A stretch of DNA of 18,769 nucleotides from Bacteroidota bacterium (GTDB lineage: Bacteria > Bacteroidota > Kryptoniia > Kryptoniales > JAKASW01): positions 1 through 18,769 of the forward strand of contig JAJYOS010000014.1 in assembly GCA_021796055.1 (NCBI GenBank), given 5' to 3'. The notes under the pieces are model-generated. The model was not told the origin of the DNA. It saw only the letters and a program-made list of their open reading frames with translations, and ran no database searches. This document shows, piece after piece, positions 15,264 through 18,769 of this stretch. Within the stretch, counting starts at the first letter, position 1; every line of letters begins with the position of its first letter. The translations under genes were made by a program, and so were the position numbers.

Positions 15264-15744
15264 GGAACCACCGGTTTTCACCCTCTGCAAAGATCTACGA
15301 AACTCGTGAAATCATTTTTCCCACAGCTTGATTTCAACCCTGTTCGAGTCGTCGCCGCCGTCCGGAGCCGGCCGACGCAACAACTCGAATAGATTAACCA
15401 AGAGAAATCAACAGGCCAGGGCGGCAGATCACACTGATCGGCAGACAGTGTAGAGGCGGTGTTCATCTTAAACGTACCGGAAAGAGCGAAGGGTAAGGAA
15501 CCATACACAAGAAGTTCAATGCTACGGTTCATGCCATCATGTACTTTACCAGATCGAATCGTAACCCTCCATCCGGAGAGCGGATCTCCGACCTCAGATT
15601 TATATACAGATCAAAAACACTTCAATGATGGCACTGAGCACGCTTTGCGAAAGTGTCGGTGCAATTCCGGATCATTCATATACAATAGCCACTCGCGTCA
15701 TGCCGATTTGAGAACCCTTAAGTCGATCTACAAGGTGAGAACTC
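15264..15744. other. Gene-free, structure-rich intergenic region
   Basis: No gene is supported; open frames here lack good starts and look random. The region holds a weak AACC-ACC-GGTT-TT hairpin right after hyfI (15266-15278), a long minus-strand stem-loop (15343-15389, listed separately), and an inverted repeat ACACTG (15431-15436) / CAGTGT (15446-15451). It could contain an interspersed repeat or a small RNA, but no promoter was identified. Confidence 0.45.
15343..15389 (-). repeat. Long inverted repeat / RNA stem-loop favouring the minus strand
   Basis: TTCGAGT (15343-15349) and ACTCGAA (15383-15389) frame a 47-base GC-rich segment. As minus-strand RNA the outer stem is 12 bp with two G-U wobbles (mispairs on the plus strand), then a CGUC/GACG inner stem with a small bulge and a CCGG-rich loop. 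The wobble pattern suggests that, if transcribed, the minus strand is the functional RNA. It may be a terminator for minus-strand transcription, a small structured RNA or a repeat unit. Confidence 0.5.
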
Positions 15745-16473
15745 ATGAACAAGAAAAACTCGGTGGTTCATGCGATAAGTGTTCTTCAACTTGAGGGCGA
15801 CCACAAAGTCTCGAAATCGATTGGCATTAAGCTTCGAGAAGTGAAGTCTCACATACCGGTAAAGGTAGCCGAAGAGTATAAACAATTTCTCAGTGCCAGC
15901 AAGTCGGGGAATTTCAATCTTATCATTTCCGATTTATCCACTCGCCAGGCGGACCTTAGAAGAGCACTGGAGCTGAGTAGAAAGAAAATGCCGGACTTTC
16001 CGATTGGTTTCGATCTCTAAGCCGGCGAAAAAGCAGGGCGGGGGGCAGATACCTTCAAGACATGCATCGGGTCACATTCTTAAGTCAACCCTCGAGCTTT
16101 TGCCGTCGACTGTCAATCGAGTCCTTTCAGGATCCGAAGAGAATTCGGTTGACTGAGGAGGCGCGCGCTTCCGCCCTTGAGGATCTTAGTGCGAACGGCG
16201 AATGACGGAGAGAATGCCATCGCAACATTCCTTCATCACAGAGACATCAAGCTCGTCTTTTCTTATATTGGACTTCCCAAGATTGGCGGCATCGACTTGT
16301 CCGAGACTTTCAAGAGACTGAACCCGGAAGTGAAGATAATTCTAGCGAGTGGATTCATAGAAACTGAAGAGAAGCAAAGCATGTTGAAGCAAGGTGTGAG
16401 CAGGTTTGTCGAGAAGCCATACAAGATGAGCCAGGTCCTCTAAACTATCAGGGAAGTCCTCGATGAGAAATAA
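15745..16473 (+). pseudogene. Decayed two-receiver regulator or hybrid kinase remnant
   Basis: The first frame (15745-16020, 91 aa, AAGGTGA six bases before its ATG) is the first half of a response-regulator receiver: HAISVLQLEGDH, then FNLIISDLST with the phospho-acceptor Asp, and ELSRKKMPDFP. It stops at TAA, but the same frame continues with a receiver-like GEKA..GADTFK. The next helix and linker reappear in the second frame (16079-16153, LKSTLELLPSTVNRVLSG) and then the third (from 16146, RLTEEARASALEDL). From 16177 (TTG) a second receiver follows without its first strand (TANDGENAIATF, LPKIGGIDL, VKIILASGFIETEEK, EKPYKM). It stops at TAA 16441-16443, after which the same frame continues TIREVLDEK to 16473, the normal end of such a receiver. 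In the second receiver the phospho-acceptor Asp is Tyr (VFSYIGLP). This reads as a REC-kinase-REC gene with its kinase core deleted and at least two frameshifts and two stops. Confidence 0.75.
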
Positions 16474-16559
16474 GAAGATTACGGCCGTTGACGCCGGACA
16501 TATTTCTCGTAATGATGTGCTTTTCCGGGGCTTCGTTGCCACAAAGACGCTGATGTTTC

Positions 16560-16581
16560 TTGACACATTGCGAAATGTCAA
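16560..16581. repeat. Inverted repeat upstream of the DUF2911 gene
   Basis: TTGACA (16560-16565) and TGTCAA (16576-16581) are perfect 6-bp arms around a 10-base centre. The left arm equals a consensus -35 hexamer, but no matching -10 lies 16-18 bases away. It could be an operator or part of a promoter with an unusual -10. An orphan AGGAGG (16582-16587) follows directly. Confidence 0.35.
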
Positions 16582-16637
16582 AGGAGGAGCTAAAAATTCT
16601 GGATGTAATGAATTAGATTCCATAAAAAGAGGAACCC

Positions 16638-17222
16638 ATGAAGCGCATAAACCATCTCAGTTATTTGTTGCTCCTGTCTCTTTTCCTTGTTCTGCCCCCG
16701 GCAGCTTCCGCCCAGCAAGACAAGGTCCGGCTAAGCCTTATGGCAAGCGTCATGCAGAGACTGGGAGTAAATACAGATATCACCATTGTTTACAGCAGAC
16801 CCGGAGTAAAAGGGAGAAAGATATGGGGTGGACTCGTTCCGTATGGCATGGCTCCTGGAAATAAGGAGTCAAAAGGAAAGCCATTTCCCTGGCGGGCGGG
16901 CGCCAACGAAAACACAACCATACAGTTTAGCAAAGATGTCCTCGTTGAGGGCCATCGACTGCCGGCGGGTAAATATGGCCTCTTTATGATGCCCGGGAAA
17001 AAAGAGTGGATCATCATTTTCAGTAAGAACAGCACAGCTTGGGGAAGCTTCTCCTACAACCAGGCGGAAGACGCTCTGCGGATAACCGTGACTCCGGTTG
17101 AAGCGCCGCACATGGAATGGCTGATGTACGGTTTTGATCATCTCGCAGGAACTTCTGCGATTGCTTACCTCTGGTGGGATAATCTGAAAGTGCCGTTCAA
17201 GATCTCTCTGCCAAACCAGTAA
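16638..17222 (+). CDS. Secreted DUF2911-family protein
   Basis: 194 aa; ATG at 16638 with AGAGGA four bases upstream. The N-terminus is a Sec signal peptide (MKRINHLSYLLLLSLFLVLP, cleavage near ASA|QQ). The mature part is one DUF2911 domain, recognised from ITIVYSRPGVKGRKIWGGL, PYGMAPGN..., RAGANENTTIQFSKDV, LPAGKYGLFMMPGKKEWIII and the closing tryptophan-rich strand. The family is common in Bacteroidota and related phyla as periplasmic or lipoprotein-like proteins, but its function is not known. Between PYG and RAGANE this copy has a short insertion of about 15 residues (NKESKGKPFPW) compared with the usual form, in which those segments are almost adjacent. It appears to be transcribed alone. 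Confidence 0.9.
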   Translation: MKRINHLSYLLLLSLFLVLPPAASAQQDKVRLSLMASVMQRLGVNTDITIVYSRPGVKGRKIWGGLVPYGMAPGNKESKGKPFPWRAGANENTTIQFSKDVLVEGHRLPAGKYGLFMMPGKKEWIIIFSKNSTAWGSFSYNQAEDALRITVTPVEAPHMEWLMYGFDHLAGTSAIAYLWWDNLKVPFKISLPNQ

Positions 17223-17244
17223 TCTCTTGAGATACTCACACTTG

Positions 17245-17283
17245 CCAGGACTTCCGCAAAGGCTCAAGTCGCGGGAGTCCTGG
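17245..17283 (+). terminator. 13-bp hairpin after the DUF2911 gene
   Basis: CCAGGACTTCCGC (17245-17257) pairs with GCGGGAGTCCTGG (17271-17283), with every base paired once one G-U wobble is allowed, around a 13-base loop. The wobble works only in plus-strand RNA, which points to the DUF2911 transcript. No U-run follows, so it may act as a barrier or stabiliser as much as an intrinsic terminator. Confidence 0.55.
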
Positions 17284-17313
17284 GAAGGTTGATCACCATT
17301 CCTCGTTTTCTCG

Positions 17314-17338
17314 CGAGCCGTACCATGGTACACGCTCG
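17314..17338. repeat. Palindrome between convergent genes
   Basis: The 12-base perfect palindrome GTACCATGGTAC (17320-17331) is flanked by CGAGC (17314-17318) and GCTCG (17334-17338), giving a dyad of about 25 bases. It lies 16 bases beyond the stop codon of the minus-strand gene. It may be that gene's terminator stem or a protein-binding site. Confidence 0.45.
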
Positions 17339-17353
17339 GGGACGACTTTGGCT

Positions 17354-18589
17354 TCAATCTTCATCTTCGTTCAATTGTACAGAAACAGGAGAAGAAATTG
17401 GATCTACATTGCCCCATTGGCTAAGAAGCTTGCAAGTGGTCTGAGTCAGGGTTAAGTTCTTTTTTAGAATCTGCTCTCCATTTTGAGTGACTAAATCCTC
17501 AAGCAAAACCATTCCGACCTTGAGCATGTCAACCGGAAGTTTGATCTCTTTCCCTTCGTTCAGTCGAGTTGGTTTCACTTCGAGAAGTCTGTTTATCAAA
17601 TCCACGTCGTAATAATCCGTCCTTTTCTTCATCTGCTCAAGGACTTTTGGACCGCGGAAATTGCCCGTGCTTAGAGTCTCAAGGTCTATAAGAATTCTCA
17701 AAATGCGGGAACCGAGCGGTAGGTCTCTCCCTTTTGCTCTGCTTTGGGACGGTTCACCATCGCCGTTGAATTGCTTTTGCATCAACAACAGGATGTTGGC
17801 GACCCCCTCAAGCCTCGGAATGTCTTTCAGCAGGTACGCCGCAAGGAGATGGTGGTTTTTTGCTGCCGGATCATGGCTTACTGTGCCGATCCCTTCTTTG
17901 TTAATACGGAATTGTACGAGCGGCGGGAGAAGGACGAGGCCGAGATTGAATAATTCAAGCGCCTGGTTGATTTCCCAGTTCTCCTTTTGACTGATCTCAG
18001 GCATCATTTTCAGGATGGCATGTCCCAATTTCCTGACTCGGAGATTTTGTGCTGCCACTTCCTCACCAACGGAGGCAGCCACGTCGCTGAGTATTTTCAC
18101 AACGCCGGTCACCGTACCGTCGAGAAGAAGACGAAGTGTTTCGTTCTTTTGCTTCAATTCATCGAGCAGAAACCTCCTCTCGGCTGCCAGGTTGAAGCGA
18201 TCTATGAGATCGCCAACTATCGGGCGAACTTGATTGTCCTCCCAGGGCTTTGAAATATACTGGATGATGCCGCCATCATTAATTGCACCCTTGACCGCTT
18301 CCATGTCTGCATATCCGGTTACGAGGACGCGCATGGTTTCCGGCGAGGTCTCTGCAACTTCCCGAAGCACTGCGACTCCGTCCTTGCCGGGCATCCTCTG
18401 ATCCGAGAAAACGACTGCGAATGGTCCGGTCGATTTGAGAATCTCTTCGATCATGGTCGAATCGCTGAGAGTGTGGACTTCTGTTTTCTGATTTCGCATA
18501 AGCGACCTGAATGAGAAAAGCAAGTTCTCTTCATCGTCGACGTAAAGGACCTTACGGTTTTGTACAAACTCCGACATTTTCTTATCCAT
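17354..18589 (-). CDS. Response regulator with degenerate HD-GYP-like output domain
   Basis: 411 aa. The start at 18589 is chosen because its ATG overlaps the stop of the upstream gene (ATGGATAA); an ATG four codons later is possible. Residues 12-125 are a complete receiver: acidic pair D18/D19, phospho-acceptor D63 (VFSDQRMP), T91 (LVTGYAD) and K114 (YISKPW). This resembles the receivers of RpfG-type c-di-GMP phosphodiesterases. A coiled-coil linker (about 125-165) leads to an HD-GYP-like helical domain. There the metal-binding HD(IGK) is replaced by LFNLGLVLLPP and the GYP loop (DGSGYP) by NGDGEPS, while the scaffold around HHLLAAYLLKDIPRLEGVANI and LPLGSRILRI remains. It should bind partners or nucleotide without hydrolysing c-di-GMP. 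The C-terminal part (KLPVDMLKVGMVLLEDLVTQNGEQIL) matches the small beta domain often following these modules. A cognate kinase is not in the window. Confidence 0.87.
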   Translation of the reverse strand: MDKKMSEFVQNRKVLYVDDEENLLFSFRSLMRNQKTEVHTLSDSTMIEEILKSTGPFAVVFSDQRMPGKDGVAVLREVAETSPETMRVLVTGYADMEAVKGAINDGGIIQYISKPWEDNQVRPIVGDLIDRFNLAAERRFLLDELKQKNETLRLLLDGTVTGVVKILSDVAASVGEEVAAQNLRVRKLGHAILKMMPEISQKENWEINQALELFNLGLVLLPPLVQFRINKEGIGTVSHDPAAKNHHLLAAYLLKDIPRLEGVANILLLMQKQFNGDGEPSQSRAKGRDLPLGSRILRILIDLETLSTGNFRGPKVLEQMKKRTDYYDVDLINRLLEVKPTRLNEGKEIKLPVDMLKVGMVLLEDLVTQNGEQILKKNLTLTQTTCKLLSQWGNVDPISSPVSVQLNEDED

Positions 18590-18769
18590 CGTTTGAGGTT
18601 TGGGAGTCTTCAGTCATGCCCAGTATTGTCCGCCATTCCGGCACCAGTGCGAGAAGCGACTCATCATGCGGATAAGCGTCTTTGGGATCGCCGATGAGCG
18701 TGGCAAGCTGAATGATCTTAACGTAATCCGTCGATGCTTCTTGACTATGATGAGACCTTACGATGGATA
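18582..18769 (-). CDS. C-terminal end of an unidentified protein upstream of the response regulator
   Basis: This minus-strand frame is open from the window edge to TAA at 18584-18582 and gives about 61 residues ending GMTEDSQTSNDG. Its last 8 bases overlap the start of the receiver gene, so the two are translationally coupled in one operon. The visible part includes VRSHHSQEAS...VKIIQLATLIGDP and LLALVPEWRTILG. A double histidine followed by a helix of the 'IIQLA' type is reminiscent of the end of HDOD/HD-type signalling domains, but this is a weak guess from a fragment. The frame is missed if only ATG-started frames are considered, because its start is outside the window. Confidence 0.65.
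   Translation of the reverse strand, partial: SIVRSHHSQEASTDYVKIIQLATLIGDPKDAYPHDESLLALVPEWRTILGMTEDSQTSNDG

Noticed and set aside
15278..15532. 84-codon minus-strand frame in the structured intergenic region
   Set aside because: No ribosome site, no recognised domain, and it is overlaid on the 15343-15389 stem-loop; more likely non-coding repeat sequence.
16463..16864. 133-codon plus-strand frame
   Set aside because: It overlaps the DUF2911 gene in a different frame and its second half is a low-quality shadow translation. The first part only contains the receiver remnant's end and the leader region.
1..18769. CRISPR arrays, tRNA and rRNA genes
   Set aside because: No regularly spaced repeats and no tRNA- or rRNA-like segments were seen on reading. 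A GTTCGAGTC string at 15342-15350 resembles a T-arm but belongs to the stem-loop and has no acceptor or anticodon parts.

Overview
The window looks like a chromosomal segment of an FCB-group bacterium (Bacteroidota sensu lato, probably near Ignavibacteria or Kryptonia). The best clue is the secreted protein at 503-1867. It ends in a Por/type IX secretion sorting domain of the 'YQNYPNPTNPTT...' type and carries YCF48-like 'TTDGG..W' repeats. Serine/threonine kinases with TolB-like and TPR modules, SpoIIE phosphatases and DUF2911 proteins also fit such genomes. The lineage is inferred from protein style alone; no rRNA or marker gene is present.

Layout. The left edge (1-about 129) is the 5' end of an IS3-family element on the minus strand. 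Next come the secreted repeat protein (503-1867), an intergenic stretch full of small hairpins and repeats (1870-2345), and an AT-rich minus-strand gene for a two-helix membrane protein with a possible zinc ribbon (2368-2889). Positions 3085-6773 hold a signalling pair on the plus strand: a GAF-SpoIIE phosphatase and a membrane Ser/Thr kinase with TolB-like and TPR domains.

The centre (7303-15263) is one tightly packed operon. It starts with a DNA-binding regulator made of an excisionase/MerR-like helix-turn-helix fused to a PTS EIIA domain. Six genes of a membrane complex related to complex I and hydrogenase-4 follow: hyfB, hyfC, hyfE, hyfF, hyfG and a ferredoxin-hyfI fusion. Most of these genes overlap by 4-8 bases. 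The large subunit has none of the four cysteines that bind the [NiFe] centre, so the complex should not be a hydrogenase. It fits the 'energy-converting hydrogenase-related' (Ehr) complexes, whose substrate is unknown. The small subunit keeps its proximal [4Fe-4S] ligands and carries a half-decayed ferredoxin domain that can still bind one cluster. Two antiporter-like subunits keep the Glu and Lys expected for ion pumping. Upstream are a sigma70-like promoter and a 40-bp-spaced direct repeat that could be the regulator's operator.

Right of the operon are a structured intergenic region (15264-15744), a decayed two-receiver regulator or hybrid kinase (15745-16473), a secreted DUF2911 protein (16638-17222), and a convergent two-gene minus-strand unit. 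That unit is a receiver protein with a degenerate HD-GYP domain (17354-18589), preceded by the 3' end of another gene running off the window (18582-18769).
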